A DNA stretch of 64,000 bases, taken from positions 91,080 to 155,079 of the forward strand of contig NZ_JAOSZE010000028.1 of NCBI RefSeq assembly GCF_025630775.1, written 5' to 3'. This DNA is from Actinoplanes sp. KI2. Lineage in GTDB: Bacteria; Actinomycetota; Actinomycetes; Mycobacteriales; Micromonosporaceae. The notes beneath the pieces are model-generated. The model made no database searches. It saw only the letters and a list, made by a program, of their open reading frames with translations, and was not told the DNA's origin. This document shows, piece by piece, positions 38,010-47,005 of the stretch (positions within the stretch are counted from its first letter, which is position 1; every line of letters begins with the position of its first letter). A program made the position numbers and the translations under genes.

Positions 38010-38866
38010 CGGGTCAGCACTCCGGTCAGTTCGGCGTCCTCGACGCTGCGGGGCATCGGCCAGCCGAGCAGCCGGCGCAGCTCGGGCGGGGAGAGCAGCC
38101 GGTCGGCGCCGAGCTCGTCGACCGCGATCGCGCGGGCCAGGGCCGGGTCGATCCGGGCGCCGTGCAGGCCGGGCCATTCCCGCCGGATGCGCTCCTGGCC
38201 GCCGAACACCGGCGTCTCGTTCCGCAGGTGCATCGGGTCGCCGTAGACGGCGGGCTCGCAGCCGGCGAGCGTGCCGTAGAAGATCGCGCTGCACAGCCGG
38301 TTCGACGCGACCCGGGCGTGTCTGCGCTGCTCGGCGAGCAGCCGGTAGAGGAAGGCGGGATCGAGATCCTTCCACTGGCCACCGCGGTAGCCGTGGCAGA
38401 TGACCCGGAAGCCGGCCTGCTCGTACTGCCGGCGCAGCCGGGCCGAGCGGTACTCCTGCCAGTACAGGCAGACCGTGACCGGGCCGGTCTCGGTCGCCCG
38501 GATCTCGGCCGTCAGCGCGGCGTGGTCGCCCTCGACGTGCTGGCCCTCCCAGCCGTGGAAGGGGTACCAGATCGTGCCCTCACGCGGCGCCGAAGGATCG
38601 ATGGGTTCCATCGCGAGCAGGTACGCGAACGGCGCGCCGGTCACGTACAGCCGGCGGCGGCCCAGCGACCAGGCCCGCCGGCGGGTGCGCTCGGACCACA
38701 GGAAGCTCGGCACGCCGGGCACGTACTCGTGGTCGGGGGCGAGGCCGTCGCCGATGTTCCACCCGTGCTGGAGGTAACCGTGCAGCCGGGGCGGGTCGGC
38801 GTCGTCGAGCCCGCAGTACCGGGCCAGGACGTGGGAATGCCCGTAGTAGTGGTTGGCGTGATGCAC
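38006..38866 (-). CDS. Glycosyltransferase-like protein of a glycan cluster
   Basis: A 286-aa soluble protein. GYLQHGWNIGDG and YPFHGWEGQHVEGDH resemble N-terminal segments of GT-B enzymes acting on capsular glycans, and ASNRLCSAIFYGTLAGCEP-type sequence near residue 190 resembles a sugar-nucleotide site. Family not certain. It is coupled (ATGA) to the methyltransferase-like gene. ATG 38866 is the only good start. It is divergent from the rho-like gene. Confidence 0.55.
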   Translation of the reverse strand: MHHANHYYGHSHVLARYCGLDDADPPRLHGYLQHGWNIGDGLAPDHEYVPGVPSFLWSERTRRRAWSLGRRRLYVTGAPFAYLLAMEPIDPSAPREGTIWYPFHGWEGQHVEGDHAALTAEIRATETGPVTVCLYWQEYRSARLRRQYEQAGFRVICHGYRGGQWKDLDPAFLYRLLAEQRRHARVASNRLCSAIFYGTLAGCEPAVYGDPMHLRNETPVFGGQERIRREWPGLHGARIDPALARAIAVDELGADRLLSPPELRRLLGWPMPRSVEDAELTGVLTR

Positions 38867-38983
38867 GACCCGGCTCAGACTCCCTGCCCAGTTCGACGAG
38901 GCCCCATCTCACACCGGCGAGGCGACGCGCCGGGGAACACCGCGTGTCACGAAGTTGAACGCTGCCGCCGGTGAGCGGTGTGC

Positions 38984-38989
38984 TATCTT
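38984..38989 (+). promoter_or_regulatory. Extended -10 promoter of the rho-like gene
   Basis: TATCTT preceded by TGC (TGN extension) lies 137 bp before the rho-like ATG. TTGAAC at 38955 is 23 bp away, too far for a normal -35, so the promoter may depend on the extended -10. The leader of about 130 nt has room for attenuation, as known for rho genes. Confidence 0.45.
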
Positions 38990-39125
38990 AGCGGCATCGG
39001 ACCGCGGATGTCGGCGAAAGCCCCCGCTGGTCCTGGCCGAAGGATCTGATTCCGGCCACATCTCATTTCACACGCCGCATGCGTATGCCCGATTCGGCTA
39101 CGCACGGTTTCTGAGGAGTCCCTCG

Positions 39126-40277
39126 ATGACAACTGTTGCTACCCGTACACCCAAAAACCCCACCACCGAGGCTGCCGACGTCGCCGTCGACGCGCTCCTC
39201 GACATCGTCGACGACCGGGCCTGGCTGCGCGCCGACGGCTATCTGCCGGGCCCCGGCGACATCCCGGTCGGCCGCCAGCAGGTCCGCCAGCTCGGGCTGC
39301 GCCGCGGCGACCGGGTCACCGGTTTCGCCCGCACCCACGGCGACCCGCGGAAGCCGGTCACCCTGCAGGTCGAGGCCGTCAACGGGCGGCCGCCGCAGCG
39401 GCACCGGCCCGACTTCTACGAGATGACCCCGCTCTACCCGCAGGAGCGGCTGCGCCTGGAGACCGACCCGAAACTGCTCGAGACCCGGGTGATCGACCTG
39501 GTCATGCCGGTCGGCAAGGGCCAGCGGGCGCTGATCGTCGCGCCGCCGATGGCCGGCAAGACCACCGTGCTGCAGCGGGTCGCCAACGCGATCGAGCGCA
39601 ACAACCCGGAGGTCCACCTCATGGTCGTGCTGATCGACGAGCGGCCCGAGGAGGTCACCGACATGCAGCGCTCGGTCAAGGGTGAGGTGATCGCGGCGAC
39701 CTTCGACCGGCCGCCGCAGGAGCACACCGCGCTCGCCGAGCTGGCGATCGAGCAGGCCAAGCGCCGCGTGGAGCTGGGCGAGGACGTGGTCGTCCTGCTC
39801 GACTCGATCACGCGACTCGGCCGCGCCTACAACCTCGTCGCGCCCGGCCGCGGGCGTACGCTGTCGGGCGGTTTGGATGTTTCCGCCCTGCATCCGCCCA
39901 AGCGGTTCCTCGGCGCGGCCCGCAACATCGAGGGCGGCGGATCGCTGACCATCATCGCCACCGCGCTCGTCGAGAACGGCTCGGCGATGGACACGCTGAT
40001 CTTCGAGGAGTTCAAGAGCACCGGGAACGCCGAGCTCAAGCTCGACCGGTCGCTCGCCGAGGCGCGCATCTTCCCGGCCATCGACATCGCCGCCACCGGC
40101 ACCCGGCACGACGAGAACGTGGTCGGCCGGTCCGAGCTGGCCGTGGTCGCCCAGTTGCGGCGCGCGCTGACCGGTCAGGACCGGCGGGACGCGATGCGCC
40201 AGCTGCTCGATCAGTTGCGCACCACGTCGAGCAACGCGGACTTCCTGCGGCGCGTGGCCCTCACCCTGAGCCAGTAG
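39126..40277 (+). CDS. rho: Rho transcription termination factor, short form
   Basis: A 383-aa hexameric RNA helicase-type protein. The N-terminal RNA-binding (CSD-like) domain covers residues 30-110 (ADGYLPGPGDIPVGRQQVRQ). The motor domain has Walker A PPMAGKTT (K145), Walker B VVVLLDSITR, the Q-loop segment SGGLDVSALHPPKRF and the R-loop region ATGTRHDENVVG. Actinobacterial main Rho proteins are 600-700 aa with a long Arg/Asp-rich insertion; this copy lacks it, so it is likely a paralogue (the main rho would lie elsewhere). ATG 39126 follows GAGGAG. Motifs look intact. Confidence 0.9.
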   Translation: MTTVATRTPKNPTTEAADVAVDALLDIVDDRAWLRADGYLPGPGDIPVGRQQVRQLGLRRGDRVTGFARTHGDPRKPVTLQVEAVNGRPPQRHRPDFYEMTPLYPQERLRLETDPKLLETRVIDLVMPVGKGQRALIVAPPMAGKTTVLQRVANAIERNNPEVHLMVVLIDERPEEVTDMQRSVKGEVIAATFDRPPQEHTALAELAIEQAKRRVELGEDVVVLLDSITRLGRAYNLVAPGRGRTLSGGLDVSALHPPKRFLGAARNIEGGGSLTIIATALVENGSAMDTLIFEEFKSTGNAELKLDRSLAEARIFPAIDIAATGTRHDENVVGRSELAVVAQLRRALTGQDRRDAMRQLLDQLRTTSSNADFLRRVALTLSQ

Positions 40278-40289
40278 GAGCGTCCGCGC

Positions 40290-40916
40290 TCAGTGCGCGA
40301 TCCGCAGGCGGCCGGGCTGGTAGGTGACGATGCCCTCGGCGTCCAGGTCGTAGGCGACCGCCGGACCGTCGCCGGCCACCCGCAGCTTGGTGTCGCTGAC
40401 CCGGTGGAACGACGCGTCGCCGGTGACCACGGTCAGCCACGGCATCAGCACCCGGATCACCGGCACCCGCGCTGGGCCCGACTCGGCACCGAGCCGCAGC
40501 GTGCGCATCGCCCAGGTCAGGAAGATCGGCGAATCGGCGAGCAGCAGAACCGCGCCGCCGTCCAGCCGGGACGGGTCGTCGATGCCGGCCGCGGGCGCGT
40601 CGATCCCGCCGGACTCCTCGGCGCCGCAGGTCCAGGGCCCGTGCCCGGCGCGGGACAGGGCCAGGTTTCGCCGCCAGCCGCTGCCCTCGGTGGTGATGGT
40701 CAGCGCGCGCACCCGCCACGCGCCGTCCAGGTCGGCATGCCAGCGCGACGTGTACGGCTGCTGGCCGCCCACGACGACGGAGCCGGTGACTACGCCGGGC
40801 GCCGTGCCGTCGCGCAGGACGAGCTCGGTGCCGACCGTCGCGGTCCGCTGCCAGACGAGTGGGCCGTGCGTGCGAGCCTCCACCCGGCGCTGGGTGGGAG
40901 CCGTTCGGGTGGTCAT
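40290..40916 (-). CDS. Putative glycolipid-binding domain protein
   Basis: A 208-aa soluble protein resembling the glycolipid-binding (DUF1089) family: GPLVWQRTATVGTELV, WRVRALTITTEGSGW, and a C-terminal MPWLTVVTGDASFHRVSDT. ATG 40916 gives the usual N-terminus; ATG 40946 is in frame and would extend it by ten residues. The MarR operator candidate lies 41-53 bp upstream. It lies downstream of marR on the same strand. Function unknown beyond the family name. Confidence 0.75.
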   Translation of the reverse strand: MTTRTAPTQRRVEARTHGPLVWQRTATVGTELVLRDGTAPGVVTGSVVVGGQQPYTSRWHADLDGAWRVRALTITTEGSGWRRNLALSRAGHGPWTCGAEESGGIDAPAAGIDDPSRLDGGAVLLLADSPIFLTWAMRTLRLGAESGPARVPVIRVLMPWLTVVTGDASFHRVSDTKLRVAGDGPAVAYDLDAEGIVTYQPGRLRIAH

Positions 40917-40956
40917 CTTCTCGACCGCCTTGATGTCGGGGCGCATCTCATAACCA

Positions 40957-40969
40957 TTGCACCATGCAA
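40957..40969. promoter_or_regulatory. MarR operator candidate
   Basis: TTGCACCATGCAA is a perfect palindrome (TTGCA/TGCAA) with a 3-bp centre, between marR and the glycolipid-binding gene. Confidence 0.6.
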
Positions 40970-41014
40970 CCTTTGCCGCCAGGTTGCGGCGGGACGAAGT
41001 TGCCGGGGCGCTTG

Positions 41015-41512
41015 CTAGTCCGGATCGTTCTCGTGCTGCCGCCAGCCCAGCCACCACTCCTGCTCGGGCATCTCGCCGGCCGCGGCGGCGAACGCCGTGA
41101 GCGCCTCGGTCACCGCGGGCTGCCAGACGCCGGCCGTCTCGGCGACGATCCGCTCGAGCTCGGCCCGGCGGTGGGCCATCACCTTCTCGACGATGTCGTG
41201 CCCGGCCCGGGTCAGCCGTAAACGCACCACCCGCCGGTCGTCGGTCGACCGGACCCGCCCGACCAGGCCCTTGGCCGCGAGACGGTCGGTCATCCGGGTG
41301 CCGGTGGACGGATTGACCTGCAGTTCCTCGGCGATGTCGGCGCTGCGCAGGGTGCCGCGAACGGCCAGCACCACGAGCGCGCGGAACTGCGGGAGGGTCA
41401 CCTCGGCCTCGACCGCGTCGAGCGCCCGCACGGTCAGGCCGACAAAGGCCCGGCTCGCCAGCATCAAAGCCTGGACGGCGGGCTCGTGATCGGTCGGCCG
41501 GATCGCGTGCAT
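41015..41512 (-). CDS. MarR-family regulator
   Basis: A 165-aa regulator. The winged helix spans about residues 35-110 (LPQFRALVVLAVRG; ADIAEELQVNPSTGTRMTDRL; the wing RSTDDRRVVRLRLT). N- and C-terminal helices form the dimer. It probably represses the glycolipid-binding gene through the palindrome downstream. Ligand unknown. Confidence 0.92.
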   Translation of the reverse strand: MHAIRPTDHEPAVQALMLASRAFVGLTVRALDAVEAEVTLPQFRALVVLAVRGTLRSADIAEELQVNPSTGTRMTDRLAAKGLVGRVRSTDDRRVVRLRLTRAGHDIVEKVMAHRRAELERIVAETAGVWQPAVTEALTAFAAAAGEMPEQEWWLGWRQHENDPD

Positions 41513-41573
41513 CAGGTCATCATCGCAGCCACGCCGGAGCCGGCAAACCGGCTCCGGCGTGGCAATCGGACGA

Positions 41574-43445
41574 TCAGGGCAGCGGGTAGTCCGTCACGAA
41601 GACCGGAACGCCCACCTTGGACGTGTCGGCCGCCGCGCCCACGCCGTTGACGACGTGGTCGATGGTGCCGGCCGACAGGTTGACGGTCATGATGTGGTGC
41701 AGCTTCACGCCGGGACGGTTCGGTGCCTCGAAGCCGTTCTCGGTGTGGATCGACGGGTTGTTCTGGTTGAACACGTACACGCCCGCGCCGTACAGATGGT
41801 GGGTCTTGACCTTGTTGCCGACCTTGTAGCCCGGGTAGCCGTTCTCCGTGCCGTTCATCCAGTCGGCCTGCGTCGGCGGGTCGTACGGCAGCTCGTTCTG
41901 GTAGAGGACGGTCGTGCCGTTGTCGCCGTTCCAGAGCGTGTTGAACTTCTGGAAGTGCTCGACGAACAGGCCGGTCGCGGTCACGTTGTCGCCGTTGATC
42001 ACGGCGCCGTAGCGGCCGGTGTTGGTGTTCCACCGCTCGGTGTCGCCACCGGTGAAGCCCTCGACGCCGTGGTCGGCCCGCCACACCCAGGTGTGGTCGA
42101 CGAGCACGTTGTCGCTGTTGATCTCGAGCGCGGTGTCGGTCTTGCCGACGTGCGGGCCGCCGACCCGGAAGTACACGTCGGACAGGGTGGTCGGGTTGCT
42201 CGCCGAGTTGAGGCCGAAGCCGCCCTTGACGCCGACCTGCAGCAGGGTCTTCGACTCGGTGGTGCCGGCGTCGATGGTGACGCCCGCGACGATCGCGCCC
42301 GGGACGTCCGCCACCTTGATCGGGGTGGCGCCGTTGACCGCGGTGAGCGTGGCGTGACCGATGCCGAGCACGACCTGGTTCGGCCAGAACACGTTGATGC
42401 TCTGCCCGATGTTGTAGACGCCGGGCGTGAGCAGCAAGTTCTTACCCAGCAGCAGCTGTGCGTTGATCAGCCAGACCGGGTCGGACGGCTTCGCGATGAA
42501 GAAGTCGCTCAGCGACACCGACCGGCCGGGAGTGATCCCGTTCGCCCAGGAGACGCCACTGGTGTTCTTCTGCGCCGACGGGACGCGGACGTTCCACTTG
42601 CCCTTGTCGTCCACGTAGAGGTACGGCTTCTCCCGGCTGACCGGCGTGGTCGGCAGGGTGGTGTACGGCGGGTTCGGGAACGCCGAGTCGTCGGGCGCGC
42701 CCTGGACGCCGGCGAACACCTGGTTCCAGACCGCGTTGGTCCAGCTGTCCACCTTGCTGTTCCGGGTGAGCCACTGCTGCTGGGAGCCGTTGAGCACGGT
42801 CGGGAAGCGGGAGTCGGCGATGAAGCCGCCGCTGGCGTACTGCGGGCCGGCGGTGCAGTAGTCCATCAGCGAGAACGTGCCGCCGGTGACGTCCAGCCGG
42901 CGCAGCGAGACGGCCTGCGACACCGCCCAGAAGTTGGCCGAACCGCGGCAGCCGTCCTGCCCGGCGCCGTTGATGTGCAGCGACAGGTTGGACAGCGTGC
43001 GCCAGAAGTTGACCAGCGCGAGGCAGTTGCTGGTGCCGTTGTCGTTCAGGCACCGGTTGTAGACCTCGATCTTGCCGTTGATCACCACGTCGTCCGGGCT
43101 CGCGCCCAGGCCGGCGACCTCGGTGTAGTAGCCGACCTTGAACTGCAGCGGCTTGGCGTCCGTGCCGTAGGTGCCCGGCTTGAAGAAGAACGCGTACCGA
43201 TCGGTGCTCATCTCGGCGTCGGTCTGCTTGGTGGCGGCCGCGTCGAGCGCCGCCTGGATCTGCTCCGTCGGCATGCTCGGATCGAAGATCGTCACGTTGC
43301 TGCCGAACGCCGGCGTGGCCGGCTTGTTGCTGGTACCGGCCTGTGCGGCCGTGCCACCGAGGGTAGCGACGGTGACCACCGCCAGTCCTATCGCGAAGAG
43401 CCGCCCGAACTGCCGGCGGACCCGCCGCCCGGCGCGTGTCGTCAT
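41574..43445 (-). CDS. Secreted right-handed beta-helix protein (GH55-like)
   Basis: A 623-aa exported protein. The signal peptide covers about residues 1-37. The mature protein is a long beta-helix pattern (many N-G, D-G and T-rich turns; SNVTIFDPSMPTEQIQAALD, FFFKPGTYGT, TFSLMDYCTAGPQYASGGFI, TTVLYQNELPYDPP). Close relatives in actinobacteria are often mislabelled adenylyl cyclase; the fold resembles GH55 beta-1,3-glucanases, and activity on a fungal or plant glucan is inferred. ATG 43445 starts the signal peptide. The LacI gene divergent at 43644 probably controls it. Confidence 0.8.
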   Translation of the reverse strand: MTTRAGRRVRRQFGRLFAIGLAVVTVATLGGTAAQAGTSNKPATPAFGSNVTIFDPSMPTEQIQAALDAAATKQTDAEMSTDRYAFFFKPGTYGTDAKPLQFKVGYYTEVAGLGASPDDVVINGKIEVYNRCLNDNGTSNCLALVNFWRTLSNLSLHINGAGQDGCRGSANFWAVSQAVSLRRLDVTGGTFSLMDYCTAGPQYASGGFIADSRFPTVLNGSQQQWLTRNSKVDSWTNAVWNQVFAGVQGAPDDSAFPNPPYTTLPTTPVSREKPYLYVDDKGKWNVRVPSAQKNTSGVSWANGITPGRSVSLSDFFIAKPSDPVWLINAQLLLGKNLLLTPGVYNIGQSINVFWPNQVVLGIGHATLTAVNGATPIKVADVPGAIVAGVTIDAGTTESKTLLQVGVKGGFGLNSASNPTTLSDVYFRVGGPHVGKTDTALEINSDNVLVDHTWVWRADHGVEGFTGGDTERWNTNTGRYGAVINGDNVTATGLFVEHFQKFNTLWNGDNGTTVLYQNELPYDPPTQADWMNGTENGYPGYKVGNKVKTHHLYGAGVYVFNQNNPSIHTENGFEAPNRPGVKLHHIMTVNLSAGTIDHVVNGVGAAADTSKVGVPVFVTDYPLP

Positions 43446-43643
43446 GCTGGAGGGGTCCTTCCCGTCATGTGCTGGAAACATTTGATGTGCACAGATGGCA
43501 ATAGACCTCGGCGCATGTCAAGGCGACCGAGTTCGGCAATCGCGTAGGGATCGGACATCTCACCCCGGTTCCGGAACAGGGTCTGCCCGAAAGGCCGCCG
43601 GAACCGGTACCGGCGGGCGCGGCCCCTCGTGTGTACTGGGCCG

Positions 43644-44606
43644 ATGACCGCGCTCACCGATGTCGCCCGCCGCGCCGGGGTTTCCCCCGCCACCGCGTCG
43701 CGGGTCCTCTCCGGCTCCGGCCCGGCGTCGGCCGATGCGCGCGCCCGGGTGCGGTCGGCGGCCGACGCGCTCGGCTACCGCACCCATCCGGTCGCGCGCA
43801 TGTTCGCCCGGGGCCGCGGTACGCGGATCGTCCTGGCGATTCGTGACGCGAACCGATCGATCCTGAGCGACCCGTTCGTGTCCCGGGCCGCCGCGGCCGT
43901 CGCGGAGGTGGCCGACACGGCGGGACTCGGCGTCGCGCTGCGCCGGCTGCCGCTCGACTGCGAAACCGACCTGGCGGAGTTGGCCGCCGATCGGAGCGTC
44001 GCGGCGGTGCTGCTGGCCGGACACGATCACCGGCTGCCGGCCCGGCTCCCGCGGGCGCTGCACGGGCGGTCCGCGACGATCGGGGCGGCCGGGGCCGACG
44101 TCGACAGCGGGGCCGGGATCGGCGCGCTGCTGCGGCACCTGCATGCCACCGGGCGCCGGCGGATCGCGATGGTGGCGGGTCCGAGGTGGGTCGCGGCCGC
44201 GCGGACACCGCTGGACGCGTACGCGACCTTCGTGGCCGACGCCGGTCTGCCGGTCCGCACCGTCGCCGGCGATTTCACCACCGCCCGCGGCCGGGTGGCG
44301 GCCCGGCGCATCCTGCGTACCTGGCCGGACACCGATGCGATCGTCGCGGTCAGCGACGCCACCGCTCTGGGCGTGCTGGACGCGCTGTCGGCGCTCGGCG
44401 TCCGGGTGCCCGGCGACGTCGCGGTGACCGGTTTCGACGACAGCCCCCTGGCCGCGGCCGCGCGACTGACGTCCGCCACCCATCCGGTGGAGCGCATCGC
44501 GGCGTACGCGGCCGACGCGGCCCTGCGCGGCGGCGAAGCCCGGCGCCTGTTCCCGAGCCGGCCGAAGCTGCGTGCGTCTTGCGGTGGAACCGATTCCACC
44601 GCCTAG
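43644..44606 (+). CDS. LacI-family regulator
   Basis: A 320-aa regulator. HTH and hinge at residues 1-58 (TALTDVARRAGVSPATASRVL; RTHPVARMF). The effector domain ends in VTGFDDSPLAAAARL. It is shorter than usual; the effector core is Ala-rich but complete. The stop lies within a 9-bp stem. It is divergent from the beta-helix gene across 198 bp and probably responds to its sugar product (inference). Confidence 0.9.
   Translation: MTALTDVARRAGVSPATASRVLSGSGPASADARARVRSAADALGYRTHPVARMFARGRGTRIVLAIRDANRSILSDPFVSRAAAAVAEVADTAGLGVALRRLPLDCETDLAELAADRSVAAVLLAGHDHRLPARLPRALHGRSATIGAAGADVDSGAGIGALLRHLHATGRRRIAMVAGPRWVAAARTPLDAYATFVADAGLPVRTVAGDFTTARGRVAARRILRTWPDTDAIVAVSDATALGVLDALSALGVRVPGDVAVTGFDDSPLAAAARLTSATHPVERIAAYAADAALRGGEARRLFPSRPKLRASCGGTDSTA
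44581..44602. promoter_or_regulatory. Operator-like hairpin across the lacI-type gene end
   Basis: GCGGTGGAA/TTCCACCGC, a perfect 9-bp stem with loop CCGA, overlaps the last codons of the LacI gene and lies 15 bp before the GNAT start. TGGAACCGATTCCA within it resembles a LacI operator; it may instead be a weak terminator. Confidence 0.45.
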
Positions 44607-44616
44607 GCTCGTAACC

Positions 44617-45216
44617 GTGCCAGAGATACGTCCCTACCGGCCCAGCGACCTCGCGGCCGTCTACGACATCTGCGTGCGCACCGCCGACGCCGGCCAGGAC
44701 GCACGCGGCCACTACTCGACCGACGACTTGATGGGCGACATCTTCGCCGCCCCGTACGTGCGCCTCGAGCCGGACCTGGCGTTCGTGGTCGACGACGGCG
44801 GCGCCGCGGTCGGCTACGTCGTCGGCACCGCGGACACGGCCACCTTCGTGAAGCGGTACGCCGCCGAGTGGATCCCGTTCCTCGGCGACAAGTACCCGGT
44901 GCCGCCGCCCCCGCCGCGCACCGCCGAGCAGGACATGGTCGCCCTGCACTACCACCCCGAGCGGATGCTCGTACCCGGGCTCGACCTGGCCGGCTTCCCG
45001 GCCCACCTGCACATCGACCTGCTGCCGCCGTACCAGGGCCGCGGGTATGGGCGGCGGCTGATCGAGCGCTTCGCCGGCACGGTGGACGCGCCCGGCGTAC
45101 ACCTGGGAATGTCGACGGCGAACGTCCAGGCGCGCGCCTTCTACGACCGGCTCGGCTTCGAGCAGCTGCCGGTGCCCGACCCCGGCCCGATCACCTACCT
45201 CGGGCTCCGCCTCTGA
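44617..45216 (+). CDS. GNAT acetyltransferase, OGA-like
   Basis: A 199-aa GNAT enzyme. The acetyl-CoA-binding motif is QGRGYGRRLIERF (about residue 144) and the late ARAFYDRLGFE segment is typical. The N-terminal part (YDICVRTADAGQD; FVKRYAAEWIPFLGDKYP) matches the bacterial relatives of the C-terminal domain of human O-GlcNAcase. The start GTG 44617 is taken because it begins the GNAT strand. Acceptor unknown. Confidence 0.82.
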   Translation: MPEIRPYRPSDLAAVYDICVRTADAGQDARGHYSTDDLMGDIFAAPYVRLEPDLAFVVDDGGAAVGYVVGTADTATFVKRYAAEWIPFLGDKYPVPPPPPRTAEQDMVALHYHPERMLVPGLDLAGFPAHLHIDLLPPYQGRGYGRRLIERFAGTVDAPGVHLGMSTANVQARAFYDRLGFEQLPVPDPGPITYLGLRL

Positions 45217-45239
45217 CCCAGGTGCGCGAGACTGGGGCG

Positions 45240-45794
45240 ATGGTCGACTACGGTGCGCTGCTGGTCTCGCAGCTGGAGTTCTACTGGGACGCGCACCTGC
45301 GCCCGCGCCTCGACGGGCTCACCGACGAGGAATACCTGTGGGAGCCGGTGCCGGACTGCTGGACCGTGCGGCCGGACGGCCGGGGCGGCTTCGCGTACGA
45401 CGGCTACCAGCAGCATCCGCAGCCGGCGCCGTTCACCACCCTCGCCTGGCGGATCGTGCACGTGGCGACCGCGATGTCCATCCGGACGAGCACGTTCTTC
45501 ACCGACTCCGGCGACGCGGACATGTTCGACCTGCGACACTGGCCGGCGTCGATCCCGGGCAACGCGGCCGACGGGATCGCCTTCCTCCAGACCTGCTACC
45601 GGGACTGGCACGACCACATCGCCGCGCTGTCGCCGGCCGAGCTCGAGCGGCCGCTCGGGCCCAAGGGCGGCTTCTTCGCGAAGGAGCCGATGGCCGCGCT
45701 GATCGTGCACATCAACCGCGAGGTCATGCACCACGGCGGCGAGATCGGCGTCCTCCGCGACCTCTACCGGCACCGGCACCGGCAGGCCGCATAG
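45240..45794 (+). CDS. DinB-family protein
   Basis: A 184-aa four-helix protein of the DinB/mycothiol-dependent enzyme type. Histidines that could bind a metal are in LAWRIVHV, WHDHIAAL and NREVMHHGGEIGVLRDL. Acts in the cytosol, often on a thiol adduct (family knowledge); exact role unknown. It lies 23 bp downstream of the acetyltransferase gene on the same strand. Confidence 0.85.
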   Translation: MVDYGALLVSQLEFYWDAHLRPRLDGLTDEEYLWEPVPDCWTVRPDGRGGFAYDGYQQHPQPAPFTTLAWRIVHVATAMSIRTSTFFTDSGDADMFDLRHWPASIPGNAADGIAFLQTCYRDWHDHIAALSPAELERPLGPKGGFFAKEPMAALIVHINREVMHHGGEIGVLRDLYRHRHRQAA

Positions 45795-45817
45795 CGCTCC
45801 CCCACGCCGAGCGTGGG

Positions 45818-46285
45818 TCACTTGCGGTTGCGTGCCGCGATCGAGGAGTTGAGCGCGGTGGCGAACGCCGTCCACACGACGTAGGGCGCGATCGCGGCCG
45901 CGGCGGCGCGGTCGACCGAGCGGGCCCGGTTCAGCAGCGCCAGGTTCGACACGTTGAGCAGCGCGATCTCGGCCAGCGCGGCCCGGGGCGCACGCGCGCC
46001 GAAGAAGACGACCGTCCAGCCGGCGTTGAGGGCCAGGTTCGTGGCGTAGCCGCGCACGAACCTGGCGCGGGCCGGTCCCTGGGCGCGGTCCAGGACGCGC
46101 GCGCCGGCGACCGCCAGCAGTCCGTACAGCGCGGTCCAGACGACCGGGAAGGCGGCCGGCGGTGGTTGCCACGGCGGCTTGTCCAGCTTCCGGTACCAGC
46201 GCGAGTCGGGCCGGGTGGCCAGCGAACCGGTGAGCGCGGTGGCGGTGACCGCGGCCGAGGTCTTGAGCAGCGTGGGCAGTCGCAT
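45818..46285 (-). CDS. TspO/MBR-family membrane protein
   Basis: A 155-aa membrane protein with five predicted helices. The family signature WYRKLDKPPWQPPPAAFPVV lies at residues 29-48 and ALNAGWTVVFFG follows in the fourth helix. TspO proteins bind porphyrins and are linked to stress. It converges with the DinB gene. The role here is unproven. Confidence 0.88.
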   Translation of the reverse strand: MRLPTLLKTSAAVTATALTGSLATRPDSRWYRKLDKPPWQPPPAAFPVVWTALYGLLAVAGARVLDRAQGPARARFVRGYATNLALNAGWTVVFFGARAPRAALAEIALLNVSNLALLNRARSVDRAAAAAIAPYVVWTAFATALNSSIAARNRK

Positions 46286-46362
46286 ACGGGTGCGATACCC
46301 GCACGGCCGGGGTCGACACCCTTCGCCATGATCCTCGGACCCCTGACCGGAAGCCTGACGCG

Positions 46363-46965
46363 TCAGGGGCGCGGGCCGAGCAGCAGCTGGGTCGCCTCGA
46401 CCGCGGCGCCGACGATCGTGGCCACGTCGTGGTCGTCCTCGACGGCGGTGGCGATCAGCTCGCGCAGGCCGCCGAGCAGGATGATCGCGGTCTGCTCGGA
46501 CGGCGGCCGCACCCCGGCGGCGCGCAGGTGCGGCGTGTCGGTGAGCTGCTGGATCAGCTCGACGAAGCGGCGCATCGTGGCCCGCTGGAACTGCCGGGCG
46601 CGGCCCTCGCCCAGCGCGGGGACGTCGCGGATCCAGCTGAGTGAGATCGGCGGATCGGCCTGGACGGCGGCGATCCAGCCCTCGATCGCCTGGCGGGCCT
46701 GCGTCTCCCAGGACGCGCCCGGGTCGACCGCCGCCGAGATGTGCGTGATCGTGCGCTGGTTGCTCTCGTAGAGCAGGGCGACCAGGCACTCCTGCCGGTC
46801 GGCGAAGTGCGCGTAGAACGTGCGCCGGGAGGTCCGCGCCTCGCGCACGATGTCGGCCACCGTCGTGTCGGCGTAGCCGCGGAGGCGGATGCACGCGGCC
46901 AGGCCCTCGAGCAGCCGGCGGCGGTGGGCGGTGTCGGCGCCGGCCGGGGCGTCCGTGGTCGTCAC
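46363..46965 (-). CDS. TetR-family regulator of the P450 gene
   Basis: A 200-aa regulator. DNA-binding helices at about 15-60 (RRLLEGLAACIRLRGYAD shortened: LEGLAACIRLRG; ADIVREARTSRRTFYAHF). Ligand domain unassigned. GTG 46965 is chosen to start just before the first helix; GTG 46974 is an alternative. Its gene is divergent from the P450 gene, with two tandem operators between. A 14-bp palindrome (CCTGACGCGTCAGG, 46354-46367) covers its stop. Confidence 0.9.
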   Translation of the reverse strand: MTTTDAPAGADTAHRRRLLEGLAACIRLRGYADTTVADIVREARTSRRTFYAHFADRQECLVALLYESNQRTITHISAAVDPGASWETQARQAIEGWIAAVQADPPISLSWIRDVPALGEGRARQFQRATMRRFVELIQQLTDTPHLRAAGVRPPSEQTAIILLGGLRELIATAVEDDHDVATIVGAAVEATQLLLGPRP

Positions 46966-47005
46966 CTGGCACACGCTAATACGTGGCCGGGCCTTGTGCC
47001 GACGT

